Notes: generated by a model from the sequence alone, not told the origin. 64,000 bases of DNA from Trema orientale (GCA_002914845.1 JXTC01000395.1:172957-236956), one strand, 5' to 3'. Shown: positions 35,377 through 49,041, counted from the first letter of the stretch. Translations and numbers: made by a program.

Positions 35377-36630
35377 ATTTTTAGACCAATACTTTTCTAT
35401 ATTTAATTTATTTTGTTTAAGTGGGGAAAGTTTGGCAAATTTTTGCCAACGTTCAGAGTGATGTCATCTAGATAAACTAGTGAGTATTGCTTATATAGAC
35501 ATGTAGTGAACCAAGTTTTGGTTGATTTCAAATTAAGCAGCTGTTGGCCCAGCTTAACCAACTGGAGTGTTGTAAAAGTCAATTTAATTTCTTGACCACC
35601 CTCTTAGTATTTTATGTAACCCCCGTTCTTTAGTTTAATCCTCTTTGTTCTTCTGAATCATCTTTCCCACTCATGCATACATTTTATAGTTGATTCAATT
35701 CATGTAGGTCTATAATATTTATAACCCATTTTTGCTTCTTCACAACAGTTACCAGAATTACAATAATAACCCCAACAAAATAAACAAAGGTTATAATTCA
35801 ATTTTCCCCCCATAGGGAGTCTATGAGACTCTGACCATGTTCTATGCTAGTTTGCAATATGGATAAACTCTTTTAGTATCAGCCAAAATGTCAAAACTGT
35901 TAGAGCCCATTTGTGATCATTTTGGGATGGTGCTTTTAGTTTTTAAAGGTGGTTAATGAAAAATATGGGTGAGTGAGATGTTTAGTAAATTTCGTATTTG
36001 GCGAGTGTATTTTAAAATTTGTTGTGTAACTATTATTTTAAAAAAAAAAAATTTAGAAGTTCATTAAAAGAAAAAGAATTTTAGAAGATAGTAAGAGTTG
36101 CTTCTACAAAGTTAATTCTCTAGCACTCACAATTTATAATTTACTAAATACTTAAAAATATTGTTTTTAAATAGCATTTGTAATAAATTAAATTTAATGT
36201 AATGTTACTTATTGCACAACAAAACATTATCAAACTGTTAATCTTAATTATGATGATTAAGAGTTAAGACAGAACCTTTCTGCCCAATTAATGTTTTTGT
36301 CAATTTTAATGTTATTGATAATCATTTTCATGGGACAGAATATAATTTTTTGTGTTTCTAGGTTTGGTTGGTAGAGGAACTCTGGGTTCAATGACATGGA
36401 ATAGGACATTCAACCCACCTTTCTTCAAGCCAGAAAAAGTACAGATCAGATTGAGTAGGTTCATTTGTTACTTCTAACTGTTCTCATGTATTTTTTTTTA
36501 TATATACGGGGACCAGTCACTAAATCTTAACCATGAAGGGCAATAAAAAAAAATACATTTTACCAACCTCTTTGTTTTCCCCATTCTCCTATCCCACGTA
36601 GGATCCTTCCTAAATATACATATAAATATA
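35377..36630. other. Laccase promoter side, intergenic, no gene seen
   Basis: Upstream of the laccase ATG. AT-rich; no coding region or clear element seen. Confidence 0.45.
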
Positions 36631-36898
36631 GGTTTCCAATCTAATATGTACTTTTTTAACTTATTTATAGATATTTTTTTTTAGCCATTGGATCATTGTT
36701 TAACGGCTATAATAATTTGAGTAGTTAGAAAAAATAATAATAAAATTAAATATTTATTATTTAATATTTTTCTAAATAAATACTTATTATTTAATATATT
36801 CCTATCTCCATCTTTTATCATGAAAAAAAAATACATTTTAATTGAACAAAATAATATCTATGGATAAAGAAAAAAAAATTCCTATTGGATCGATGACC
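36631..36898. mobile_element. MITE family A, copy 3
   Basis: The ends GGTTTCCAATCTAATATGTA and (reverse complement) GGTCATCGATCCAATAGGAA resemble the pair in the KNOX intron. The interior phrase GCCATTGGATCATTG is shared, and a TATA-type target flanks it. It is more diverged than copies 1 and 2. Confidence 0.6.
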
Positions 36899-39108
36899 AT
36901 ACATATATATTTGGCTAAAACATTATTTGGCAGGTCGAAGATTGTAAAGGGTAAGAGCTGGGACATTTTCCTTAACAACACAAATAATATATATGTAACC
37001 ATGTACCCATGCATCATATTTGGAAATGTAATGTGCACATAGATTAATGGTAGGGACAGCTATTTTTTACACTAAAAATTTACATCAAGGAATGTGGCAA
37101 TGACTTTAAATCATATTTTATTTCAAAATGAGTCTACACTATTTAATTGTGTATTTAACAATTCTTTCACATTATTTCATGTAAATTTTCTAAAAAGAAA
37201 AATAAATTGTAGAATCAAAAAATAAGGAGAAATTGATGTACAAGAATAAAATCATTTGGTGGTGAAATAATATTTTCAGGGCCACTTTAAAAGTTATCAT
37301 TCTATGTATGACTCATTTCCATGCAAATTGATCCTAGTTCGGTCTAAATCTAAAAATATAAATGTTTGTAGCATTACTCGTAAACCTAATGTACGCACAC
37401 TTATTTGGCTCGTAAGATATACATGTTTAATAAATAATAACTATTTACCTGGTTTATTTTTGTAGATATTTAGTAGTTGGAATATATATATATTTTTTTT
37501 TAAAAAAAAGAAAAAGGTAGGAGTTCAAATATAAGACCTCAACATGAGCACTCGTGTTTGAAAACTCCTTTTTAAAAAAAAAAAAAAAATTGAAAAACTG
37601 GGATTATACGCAAGATAAAGAAGAAATAGGAAAAGTTCAGATTTCACCTTCAACCACTTTAATAATTCATGTTTGGATAAGACTTCCACTAGAGAAATTA
37701 AAGTCACTTCTTGTTCCCAATATCTACCCGTGCAATCTTCAGTTCTTGGATTAAGCAGTCGCACGTTGATTCATGGTGCCAATGGATGGTGGATAGGACT
37801 TGGAATTTGAAGATTTATTTTTCCATAGAATTAGAACTTAGCTATTATTTTCCTTATATATAGTTGAATAGGTACAACATATTGATGCCAAATTTAATAA
37901 TATAAAAATCTAATTATGCTTTTTCTATTGGCCTTTTTTTTTTTTCGGCTCAACTTTTTCTCTTGGGTTGTATAAGTATCTTGATCAATAGAACTCAATA
38001 ATGTTCATTTATCATAAACCAATATTCCGGCCTAGGGGGAACAAAATACTCGTGTTTTAAGCATTTGTTTTTTTGATGACGTTTACTTTATCTTAGCATA
38101 ACCGTAATTAGCCATCAGCATCGTACATTAATAACAGTATAAAATCAACCACTAAATTTACACGTAGTCTAACACTTTTATTAGTGTAGATTGTAGAAGC
38201 CCCCTTTAGCATTTTTCATGAAATTGAAAGGAAAAAAAAGAAAAGAAAAGAAAAATCCAGCTGCAAAGGAAAACAGATGACACGTGTAAGGAGTAGTCCA
38301 ACGTTGGTTGTGGGACCCACTAGAGAAATCGTTTGGGGAGGGGGAGTGAGAAGTGAGAGAAAGGGTTGTAGCCACGTGGATGACGCACTGAAGGTCAGTG
38401 CGAGTGCCAGACGTAAAGCGGACAAGCATAGAGGTCATTTCAGCGAATGACAAGACAGGTGACGAGTGAGNATCATCAAAAACGACAATCAATCAGTAGT
38501 CGTTTTGATGACGTGGTTGTTGGGGGGCAGAGACAGAATCGGACGGTTGACAGCGACGCTTTTTCTCGCTTTTGGGGCATCCGCCCGCGCGCGATGCGCG
38601 GGGGAGTCTCAAGTCTTCCATTCTATGAACCCCCAACGTCAACTTGTACATGAATCCAACCAACCCCTCAAATCTCTCTCTCTCTCTCTCTCCTCTGTCA
38701 TGCTGCCTATATTTGTACTCCCTCTCTCTCTTCCTGAGATGGGACCCACTTCCACCAAGGGTATCAACACCAAACAGTTTCAGTTTTTCACCTTTTCCTC
38801 TGTACTCTTCCCATCATTGTCATTTTTTTCTTCTTTTTTAAAGAAAAAACATATATATATATAAAAGATGTTAACTACTTTTTTTTTTTTTTTTATACTT
38901 TCTTCCGGTCTCGTTATTTTACGGACACTTAATTTTATTATGATTTATTTCATTATTAAAATATTAAAATAAATAACAAAAATGACATATCAAACAATAA
39001 GATTGAAAAATATAAAAAAAAAAAGAAAATCTACGTAACTGTTCAATCACAAACTGGATATTAATACTCGAATTATTTCTCTGTACTAATTTAAGTTAAT
39101 AAACTTTC
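36899..39108. other. Intergenic DNA with a GC-rich patch, no gene seen
   Basis: Mostly AT-rich. From about 38280 to 38620 the base composition becomes unusually GC-rich for this window, with ACGTG core motifs (CACGTG at about 38281-38286 and 38374-38379, GACGTGG near 38509) and a CGCGCGCGATGCGCG string. One N sits at 38471. No open frame there resembles a known protein, so it is left as noncoding or regulatory. Confidence 0.45.
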
Positions 39109-39540
39109 NNNNNNNNNNNNNNNNNNNNNNNNNNNNNNNNNNNNNNNNNNNNNNNNNNNNNNNNNNNNNNNNNNNNNNNNNNNNNNNNNNNNNNNNNNNN
39201 NNNNNNNNNNNNNNNNNNNNNNNNNNNNNNNNNNNNNNNNNNNNNNNNNNNNNNNNNNNNNNNNNNNNNNNNNNNNNNNNNNNNNNNNNNNNNNNNNNNN
39301 NNNNNNNNNNNNNNNNNNNNNNNNNNNNNNNNNNNNNNNNNNNNNNNNNNNNNNNNNNNNNNNNNNNNNNNNNNNNNNNNNNNNNNNNNNNNNNNNNNNN
39401 NNNNNNNNNNNNNNNNNNNNNNNNNNNNNNNNNNNNNNNNNNNNNNNNNNNNNNNNNNNNNNNNNNNNNNNNNNNNNNNNNNNNNNNNNNNNNNNNNNNN
39501 NNNNNNNNNNNNNNNNNNNNNNNNNNNNNNNNNNNNNNNN
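39109..39540. other. Assembly gap (432 N)
   Basis: Undetermined bases about 100 bp downstream of the kelch gene stop. It is followed by an A run. Confidence 1.
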
Positions 39541-39641
39541 AAAACCAAAAAAAAAAAAAAAAAAAAAAAACTGAAAATACAATCTAAGCATCCATAATTT
39601 ACAAAACTTGAAATGAAGGAAAAAAAAGATCAAGTTTCCAT

Positions 39642-42600
39642 CTAATGCTGGCTGCTTCCGGGTCCTCCGAGTGTTAAAACCACACCTTGAAGATCACTTC
39701 TAAGGCTTGGTTCTTTAGGCAAAGAGGAAGAGGGGGCTCTAATGACCGGAAATGGCCGAGCCATTTGATGAGTCTGCTGGAAGCTCTGACCAGACCCCGG
39801 ACTTGAGTTCTTCATCGGTTGCTGGAAAAGCCTGACGCGTGGTTCAGCGGGATTCGAACTTGGAAATGGGTGACTTGCAGCATGAATGTGTGGATTTTGT
39901 GCAAGAATTGGTCCTCTGGGGAAGGCTCCAAGTCCCTGCTTGGCAAATTTTAAGTTGTAAAAGAAGATGGATTTTATAGCTAGCAGAGATTTAAAGTTCA
40001 AGAAAATGATACGACTGCCATTGGGATTTATGAAGCTTACCGGTGCAAACAAGACTCCTCTGAATAGCTTTCCATTAACAGTTGCGGTCATTAGATAACC
40101 TGAGTCAAATGCTCCGTCAACTTTACCGCGGACCTCAGCACCAATCTATGGCAAAGTAGAACATATTATAAGCAGAAATAATTGAGAACGATGAGTTAGA
40201 AGTAGACATAAAGAGCAAATATAAAACATATATGAATAGACAAGAACACTATATGTGTAGTGCAATTTACCGGGTTCTGATTCGACCCTGCATCCAAGTG
40301 CTTCTGCTCTAAAGCTGAGAATTGCATATTATTTCTCCTGAAGTGAGCATTTGCCTGGGATTGACATTCCCCCAAAAGATGAATATCTTTAGGAGTTCTT
40401 TGGATAGTGTTTAAGGACTCTATCTGTCTAGTTGAAGTACTGCGAGATTTGTCTTTGCTTGGAGTCTCATTTGATTGCTGAAACAAATGAAATCCTTGAA
40501 AACCTGTAACTGAATCAGCGGCTCTCTGAGTTGCGGTCTGCTCTTGATCAGATAGTGATGGAGACGAACTCTGAGAGAGTGAAAGAGAGTGCTCCTCTTG
40601 CTCTGATTCGACATCCCATGCTTTCGCAGTTGTTGTTCTTCTGCTCTTTGGATGTAAAGTATCTTAAAAAGCAGAAAAGGAAAAAGGTCAATAACAACCT
40701 GTTCCATTTGCTCCATGCAAAACAATAGACTGATTTCTGTCAATTTGACCAACCTGAATTGAAAGGAAAAGATCGCTTTCTTTCTAATTCGGCTTCATAG
40801 GCTCTTTCTCTCACTACAACATTGTTCCCCAAAAGCATGGTTTTCTGCTTCAATACACATATATTATAAACTCCCTTTAGATATTACATGTTCTTTACTG
40901 AAATATAGATTAAAGTAACAAAAATCTATACTCACGCACCAAGTTATTGTTCCCCTCGCTTCTTAAGGACCTCCTCTTATCTTGGTTCCAATGTTTTCCA
41001 AAAATTTTGCACATGGAAATGTTGTAACGGCCATTGGGATGATCTGCTCCGAGCTGCAACACCAGTAACTCATTGAGAGGGCGCTCATCCTCGCCACACC
41101 TAAATTTACAAACCAGCCAACATGGAATGAAGTCACTTAAATAAGGCCAATAATTAGGGAAGAAAAGAAGATAAGTTCTAACAAAATGACAGAAATTACC
41201 CGCCATAGATGGCAATATCAAGGTCTGTAACAATAGCTGTGTGAGAGAACCGCCCTTGTGGCCGTTGGCCACGTATCTCAAGCTGAGTCCAAGAACAAGT
41301 ACTCACATCCAGGACCCAGACATCATTGTAATAATGTTTGTCTCCAACCCCTCCAATAACATAGACCTGAAAATCATAAAAAATTCCATTAAGGTCGCAA
41401 CATGGGAAGTCAACAGTTTAAATGCTCCTCTCCCTTCTAATTTTTTTCCTGTTAGCATAATGACTTGCCTTTGTCCCAATGTTCACAGCAGCATGGCCTG
41501 CCCTTACACCAGGTGAAGATCCTTGAACAGACAACTATTTGAAACACAGTACCAGAGTACCAATTAGTTCAGTACAAACAAGAACTATGTAAATCACTCA
41601 TGCGATTTTTGAATGAAAATATGACAGTACAGAGAAAGTTATACCCTTGACCAAGTGAGCGTGTCCATATCAAGCATATCGACATCGCCGTTATACCGAT
41701 CACCACAGTCTCCACCGTAAACAAAGAGCTTGTTTCCTATTGTAACAGCACTATGACTATCTCTAGGGACAGGAATATCACCCCTCACTTCAGGGGAACT
41801 CCATGTCATGGTCCTGAGATCAAGAATATGCAAATCATTCAAGTAATTTCCTTCGCCTTCTCCACTGCCCCCAAATATCACTAGTTTCTCGTCATTAACA
41901 AGTGTTGCAGTGTGGCTTTCACGAGGTGAAGGCGAAGTCCCATTGCACTCTGGTTGCATCCATTCTTTCGTCCCGAGATGTAGTATATGAAGATCACTCA
42001 CTTTCTTTGAGCCATTTGTACCACCAAACACTATCATTCTCTGCCCCACAACAACAGCGCTATGGCTATCTCTTGGGCCAGGCCCTTCACCTGTTGATAC
42101 AAGGGCATTCCAAACCATAGAATCGAGATTTAGCATAAGAACATCGCCAAAATGCAAACCTCCACAACATCCCTGAAATGGACGGAAAGAAATAGAAATC
42201 TGGTCAAAATATTACATTGGGATGAAAACGAAGATACACTAAACAAAAGGGTACATTTCCAAAGTTCCTAAAGAGGTCAAGCCATTTAGGAAAAAAAGTC
42301 AAATATTACATTAAAATTTTGGATATTTCTGGTTAAGTAAAAGGGTGTATCTGCTTGTAACACCAGCTCTCAGATAATCAAATTGCAAATTTGATGCTCT
42401 CGTGCAAACATTTCAAATTAGAGTGACTAAATGGTTTTTAGAGACACGTATATCTTAATTCCACTACATAAAACTTAAGATTTGATATTGGAACACCAGA
42501 TGCTTGAACCAGTTCAAGTTCCACTGTCGTTCCCACCAAAACATGGAAAAAATTTAGTAAATATACCAATGAACTATGTAACTAAAGGTTATCTCAATTG

Positions 42601-43439
42601 ACATCATAAACTTACTTTCATACCTTCCTCTCTTCATGATTTTTATTTATTTATTTTTTTAAGGGAAGAAAAAAAAAAGGAGCCTTAGAACAATACCAGG
42701 GAAAGTGCATGAGTGTAAAAAAACAGGCAGCTTTGATGGGAATGTTCTTTAACTAAGAACACTCTCATACGACTTAAAAAAACTAAAACACTTCGAAAAA
42801 AAAAGATTGTGAAAAAAAAAATAATTAAAATAAATGAAAGAAAGTGAAAACATAGCCGAGAAAAAGGAGTTAACCGTCATGCTACCACATATTTGTCCTA
42901 ACAATTAGACAGACTTCAGAGCAAGCCAAGTTCAGAAGATATTCCAAAGAAAAAAGAGAAACAAGGAAAGAATAAAACCAAGTCGAGAAAGTGTATTTAT
43001 CATTAGCCAAATATAACTATAGGTCCAGTATAGTCTAAGAAAATAATTAAGAAAAAAAAAAGTGTCCAAACAAAAAGAAAAATATTTCAAGGCAAAGAGA
43101 TCAAGAAGACTACTAATGGTGATATCAGAACAAATAAAAATTAAAAGGGAACCACTCTGCATAATAATTAGACTTCAAAAGAAAGAACTTCAATATATAG
43201 CACTCAAAAACTGAGTAAAATAAAAACCATTTCTTCTCTCGATTATTAATAGAAAATAAAAATAAATATTAAATATTTTCTTGTCTCATAAAGAAAATTA
43301 CACGTACCCCATAAACATAGAGAACCCCTTGAGAGTAACAAGCAGAGTGCCCCCATCTCTCAGAAGGATTAAATCCCATGACCTTTGGATAAAGCCACAT
43401 TGCCTTCTTCTCTGCAACTTCAACTCCCAAAGACCCCAT
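39642..43439 (-). CDS. Kelch-repeat (galactose oxidase-type propeller) protein
   Basis: Exons are 43308-43439, 41645-42172, 41469-41534, 41200-41366, 40940-41099, 40754-40844, 40271-40662, 40041-40145 and 39642-39935, total 1935 bp, 644 residues. Residues about 25-340 form a six-bladed kelch propeller: repeated GG pairs after hydrophobics (YVYGGCCGG, IVFGGTNG, VIFGGSGEGEG, FVYGGDCGD, YVIGGVGD, IYGGCGEDE), each followed by an aromatic W/Y pattern and PRDSH or PRESH turns. The C-terminal half is polar, Ser/Gln-rich and probably disordered, ending LTLGGPGSSQH. No catalytic residues of galactose oxidase are implied. It matches an uncharacterised plant family (Arabidopsis At1g18610/At1g74150 type, from memory), so a scaffold role is only a guess. 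Intron 3 appears to have a GC donor. There is no signal peptide. Confidence 0.92.
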
Positions 43440-45700
43440 TTTTCTCTTCTTTCTTTCTTTCTTTTTCTCTCTCTAACTTTGGCAGCTCAGAATGCGAAAT
43501 GGTATTGTTGATCAAGTATGGTATTTACTTAAAAACAGTGTTTGAGAAAGATTGAATGAAGAAGAGGAGAAGAGAGAAATAAAGGGTCAAAAGAGGACAT
43601 GAACAAGGCAAGTGATGTATCAACTATCAGTGTCAATAGACATGAAAAGATGGGAGCTTTCAAGTCCAAATCACTGTGGCAACCAACAAAGACAGAAGGT
43701 TGTGGTGAAAACAACATTTTTTTTTTCCTTCTATTAATCTCTTCTTTGTGTTTTTACCCAAAAAAAATAAAAGAAAAGAATAAAGAAAAAAAAGGGAAAA
43801 CGACCCTTATTGCTGGCCTCGCATTAGTTGAGTTATACATTGAAAAAAAAAGCTCGGGGACTATCAACAAGTGATGTAAAATCATGGGAAGTGACTATTA
43901 GGGGAGAGAGAGAGAGAGAGAAAAAGGGTGATTTAACTTAAATTGTTTATTTATTTATTTACTTACTAATTCTAAAGTCCTATTACTTATTTATTTTTTA
44001 TAACAATTTGTTCTCTTTTCACATTGGTCTTACTGAAAATGATGGAGTAGGGGGTGTGGGGCATTGGGTTGTGTGAAATGATGGGGAAGGTGTTCTTGGG
44101 GTGTGAGGTTTTGTAAGATTAGAATGGGCTTTAGAGACTCGGAGAAGAGAGAGCTTTTCTTTTCTTCCTGTTTCAGTGTTTCTACAACTCATTGATGTAC
44201 ACTTTTTTTGTTTTAAGTATTCAATTAATTATTTTGTTTTTAAATTGTAAATTGTGATATTTTGGGATTGGGACTGATGTGAGTGGAAGTGTTTCCCCTC
44301 TTTCTTTCAGATACCCAATTTTCAAGGTGGGTTATTGATGTGGATCTAGAAATGTCTCTTCTCAAAGGTCTTTGGGGCAAGTGTGGGGCTTTGTGATATG
44401 GAAATTCTTTTTTAGTTTTGGGAAATGGGATTGGGATGGTGTTGGTTTACCTCAAAAGGTTGGGTGTTTTCTTGGAAAGCTGGTCTTATGACTCTTATCC
44501 CTTTTTTTTTTTTTTTTCCTTTCAAGAAAGCTGGTCTTAGTCAGTTTCTACCACACCAGAGAAAATTGATTATTTCAAATTAATTGTATAAGAAATAGAA
44601 AAACCTAGTCAGAGCTTTATATATAGTTGAGCCAAAATTGTCCAAATCATGTGTTACTTATAATAATACATTCTAATTAGTTTTAAATACAAAAAGAAAA
44701 TCAAAATCTGAAGTTTGCATTTTCTGCAGTTAAATCCTAAATTTTAAGTAATATAAAGTTATGAATATAAAGTTATGCATCTAAGTTTCAAAACATCATC
44801 TATTTGTGTAAATTTTGAGTGATTTGTGCTACCAAGCAATAAAATAAATGAAAAATTAATAAACCATAACAAAATGAAATAAAACTAAAATAATAAATAA
44901 ATGAATAAATTGTTGAGAGCGATGTAATGCAAATTTTTAATGCGATTTTCGTATTTGGAAATAAGAATAAACAGACCTCAGTTTAATCTAGTGTAATGAG
45001 AAAGAAACAAATTCGTTACTTCATAAACAGATAGTATAATTTCAGAAATTCGAATTTAGAGATATAATTTTGCATAACTCAAAATTTATGAATTAAATTA
45101 CAAAAAATTCATACTTCAGTTTTTTTTTTTTTTCCTTTCTTCTTCTTCCTTTTTTTTTTTTTCCTTTTGTATTTAACACTTTTAATTATTGTAAGGAGTA
45201 TTTTAATAGCTCGGGTGTTCATCGATACTTCCTAAACTAGCTAGCCAGTTTTCGATTGGATTGTAAGTTATACCCAAATTGTTGAACTTAATCCAATATT
45301 TTGTTCTTTTAATTTTTAATTTGTTCGATTTCGATTTTTCTTTCTATTCACAGTTAGGTTATTTTTTTCGGTTCATGGCTGGAGGACACTTGATCTTTGT
45401 TAGAGAAACTAGAAATTATAATTTTGTTTAAAAGTTTTTTTTTTTTCAAAATATTGCAAATACACTTTTTTTAAAAAAGAGAATAGTTACTTGTTACTAA
45501 TACACCTGATATAATTATATGGAGGTAGTACAATCATGATTAGAATTTTGTATAAAGTTAGAGAAATTATAAATTTGGAATTTGAGTAAAGATTTTTTAA
45601 GGGAAATTAGAGTGTGTCCTTAATTTACACTTCATTTAAATAAAAGTCAATTTCTCTATTTTTATAAATAAATGACCAAATATGTATATATATATATATG
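43440..45700. other. Kelch gene promoter side, intergenic, no gene seen
   Basis: It begins with a pyrimidine-rich stretch just upstream of the ATG (TTTCTTTCTTTCTTTTTCTC on the plus strand reads as AG-rich 5' UTR on the minus strand). A (GA)n tract sits at 43901-43922. The rest is AT-rich with long T runs; no coding region seen. Confidence 0.5.
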
Positions 45701-46628
45701 GATTATGTTTCAATGGAGTTTTTTGTTTTTGCTCAATGGATGGGTACTTTGACTAAGTTAAAAATGACTTGCTAATAGCAAGTCATTTTTACCTACAACT
45801 ATTCCTATTCAAATTTTTTAGAGAATCCTCCTTCCATTGAGTTATGAATAAGATTTGGGAATAATTTTTTAGGAAAAATAATTTAGAATGGTTTTTTAAG
45901 GAATTATTTTTAATCAAAATTATTAGTATTTAATATTTTGATATATATATGGTTTTTTTTTTTTGAAAGTGTTTTGATAATATTTTAGATACATAGTTTG
46001 GTCTTTTTTTTTTTTTAATTTTTTTAGGGATATGCATGTTTTCATATTTTCACCTAATAAACGTTAGTTAGTTATTTTTTTTATGGGACCAAATACACGT
46101 TCACCATCATGATAAAAAAAAAAATTCACGTTAGTTGATTAAAAAAAAGTTGAAAAATATGCAAAAATAATATTTTAATCAATAATAATCAAATCATTAA
46201 TCAAAAAATTGTTGACTGTTTAATTAAAAAGTAATTTTTTATAAAACACATGAAATAGAAAAAAAAAGAGAAAGAAAGTGAGTGATGAATATTAACACAT
46301 TTGATAGTTAATAAAAAAATGCAAAAATAATATTTTAATCAACAATTATCAAATCATTATCAAATGTGGAATGGGAATGAAAACAAAAAAAAAAAATAAT
46401 GGAAAGAAGATTGAAAAAAAAAAAACCCTCCAACTCATAGGTCATAAACAGGTTGCCAATATTTTTAATCATAACTTACTTTCTATATATATATATATAT
46501 AGATATTAATTAGATTTTTTTTTATAAAATTACTAATAATATTATAACCATTAGATTAAAATCGAATGGCCCAAATTAGAGTAACCATCCATGGAGTAAA
46601 AACAAAAAACTCCATTGAAACATCACTT
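45701..46628. mobile_element. Inverted-repeat element, about 0.93 kb (foldback or MULE-like)
   Basis: About 60-bp terminal inverted repeats: the left end GTTTCAATGGAGTTTTTTGT is matched by the right end in reverse complement (GTTTCAATGGAGTTTTTTGT), both continuing with TTTTGCTCA/TTTTACTCC-ATGGATGG. No coding capacity. It contains a strong hairpin and a 46-bp direct repeat (46159 and 46319). It may be composite. Confidence 0.7.
45759..45791. repeat. Perfect 15-bp-stem hairpin
   Basis: TAAAAATGACTTGCT is followed by AAT and then by its exact reverse complement. The stem lies just inside the left inverted repeat of the surrounding element. Confidence 0.9.
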
Positions 46629-47132
46629 ATTTATATTTGATATATTTACATATATACTAACTTTAATTTTTTGGCACTGATATTTTGGTCATATTGCTAT
46701 AGCAATTGAAAAACAGATGTTTACTTAAAATGGGCGTAACATTTAGTCATTTGCTATAAGACTCTTTTTTGGATATTCCAAATATTTTTTTTTAAATAAA
46801 ATATATTACTTATTAAAAATAAATATGATATATTTATATGAAGCTAGTATAATATGGATTTTTTTTTAAATTTTATATCGATAAATGAAATCAATATTGA
46901 CCATTAAATTTTTATCCAACAATTATAAAACTAAATGATATCAGTTAATTCCATTCATCTAACCTATTTAATAGTAATCACTAAGTTAAAATATAAATGG
47001 TTATTATTGATTTTCTTATTGATAGGGAAATATTTGTTGCCTATATATATTTGAAAATACCAAATCAATAGTAGTTTGTTACTATTCCCTAACTAACCAA
47101 AGTTTACAGCTGGTCGGGTTACTTTATTTTTA

Positions 47133-47657
47133 GGATTAATTATATTTTTGTATCATATATTTTGTTTGGTTGTTCGATTTATACCCTTCGTTTTGGTTAT
47201 TATCAACAATAATATTCACATTTTAAACTTCTTACATATTCATACCATTTTAAGTCAACCACTAATTTTCACTTATAAACTTACAATAATGCCCTTTAGG
47301 ATTTAATAATGCATATTTAGAAATTAAAACTAATAAATAAAATAAAAAAAGTTTTAAAAAAGATAAAAAAAAGCAATGTCTTTCTTTTTAAAGTCGAGTT
47401 TTTTTAAACATTTTAATATTTGTTGTGTTAATTGTTAATTAATATCTTTTATAAAAATTAGATTGATTTTTAAATATACAAATCTTTATAAGGGTGTTTT
47501 AGTAAAGTTTTTTAGTCAAAATAGGTATTTAACTCATTAAAAAGTATAAATTTGACACAATTTTAAAAAAGTGGAGGTTAATGTTAATACTAACCAAAAC
47601 TAAGGATATAAATCGAACAAACAACCAAAATGTAAAGCATAAAAATATAATTAACCC
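47133..47657. mobile_element. Mutator-like MITE, 525 bp, exact 9-bp target duplication
   Basis: The ends are GGATTAATTATATTTTTGTA and (reverse complement) GGGTTAATTATATTTTTATG, and inverted similarity continues about 75 bp (TTTTGGTTGTT-GTTCGATTTATA). The exact direct repeat TTATTTTTA flanks it (47124-47132 and 47658-47666). Nine-base duplications and long inverted repeats fit the Mutator superfamily. No transposase. Confidence 0.85.
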
Positions 47658-48461
47658 TTATTTTTATCGTGAGCTTTTTTGCACACCTCTGCTAGTAGTT
47701 ATGATTTAGCATATACTAAGGATGTGATATTGTAGATAGAAAGCCTAGGTGATCATTTATGCATGCAAGTATCTTGAAACTAATGAATAAATGTTTAAAT
47801 TTGAAAGTAATTGAGAAATTCAGGTATCTATAATTTCCAATCTAGAAAAATAATAATAAATTAAAAAGTATCAACACTAAAAATAGAAAAAAATTGTTAA
47901 AAAAAATTGTTAAGTATTTTGCAAGCAAAATTACTTATTGATAAATGTTCGAACAAAAACATTTATTGAGCCCGTTTTACTTGAAAATACAATTAAACTG
48001 AAATGGAAATAAAAATAATAATTAGAAAAAAATGTCATAAAATGACGTTATATTTTCTCTTTTTTGACAAAATCAAAGGTGTTTTAAAAAATACGGAGAA
48101 ACCCCTTTGAATATGATTCTTTATTTTAAAATAATCCTTATAATTGACTAGTTCTAAAATATGACCTCTTATATAAGTAAAATTTGGGAAATTAAGGAGA
48201 AATGATAAAATTACTCTTAAGGGATGATTGGTTTATACTTATATTATGTTTTTACTTCGTTTCGGTACTTGGATAATTGTTTAAAATAAAAATAATGTTT
48301 GGAAGTTAGTATATAGTACTCTTAAATTTAATATAAGTTTAAATTTATGCTTCACTATGGGTCATTTGTCATTTCCCATCAATTTCCCAAATTTAATTAA
48401 CATAGGAGGGTTATATTTTAAAGTTATCCATTTTACTAGGCTTTTAACAATGAAAAATTAA

Positions 48462-48975
48462 GGGTTAATGGCATAAATATTGATCCATGAACTATCTAAT
48501 TTGTGGCAATTTGGTCCTCAAAGTTCTAATTATTGTAATTAAATCATTGAACTTTCTGATTTGACATAATTTGGTCATTAAATTATCTAAATTGCAACCT
48601 ACTATTATATTTCCTACTAAAAACATACATAAAGAGCATATGGTAGTATCTGAAGGTGTATTTAAAATATAATTTGAGAATTTTAAACATAAAAATGAAC
48701 AATTACATAAAAATTTTCTCTAAATTTGTAGTTCTAAGAACACTAAAAAATGCAAATAATACATATTTATTTCTCTTTAGATCCTTTTATTCAGTTTAAT
48801 TTCCCTTGAAAAACACTTTCAGATACTATGACATGGCCCTAACATGTGTTTTTTGTCATAAATTCAACATCAAATTGTAATTTAATAATATAGGGACCAA
48901 ATTACTTCAAATCATAAGGTTTAGGGCCGAATTGTCACAATTAGAACCTTGAGGGACCATTTATGCTATTAACCC
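48462..48975. mobile_element. Mutator-like MITE, 514 bp
   Basis: The ends are GGGTTAATGGCATAAAT and (reverse complement) GGGTTAATAGCATAAAT. Further matches such as CAATTTGGTCC continue inward on both sides. The flanks AAAAATTAA and AAAAATCAA differ at one of nine positions, consistent with an old 9-bp target duplication. Confidence 0.82.
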
Positions 48976-49041
48976 AAAAATCAAATTTAAGGGGCTTTTT
49001 GCAAATTTTAAAAAATATAGTGAGTTTTGTCGGAAAAAAAA

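Noticed and set aside
39091..39633. Long open frames across the second run of N
   Set aside because: Same artefact of undetermined bases.
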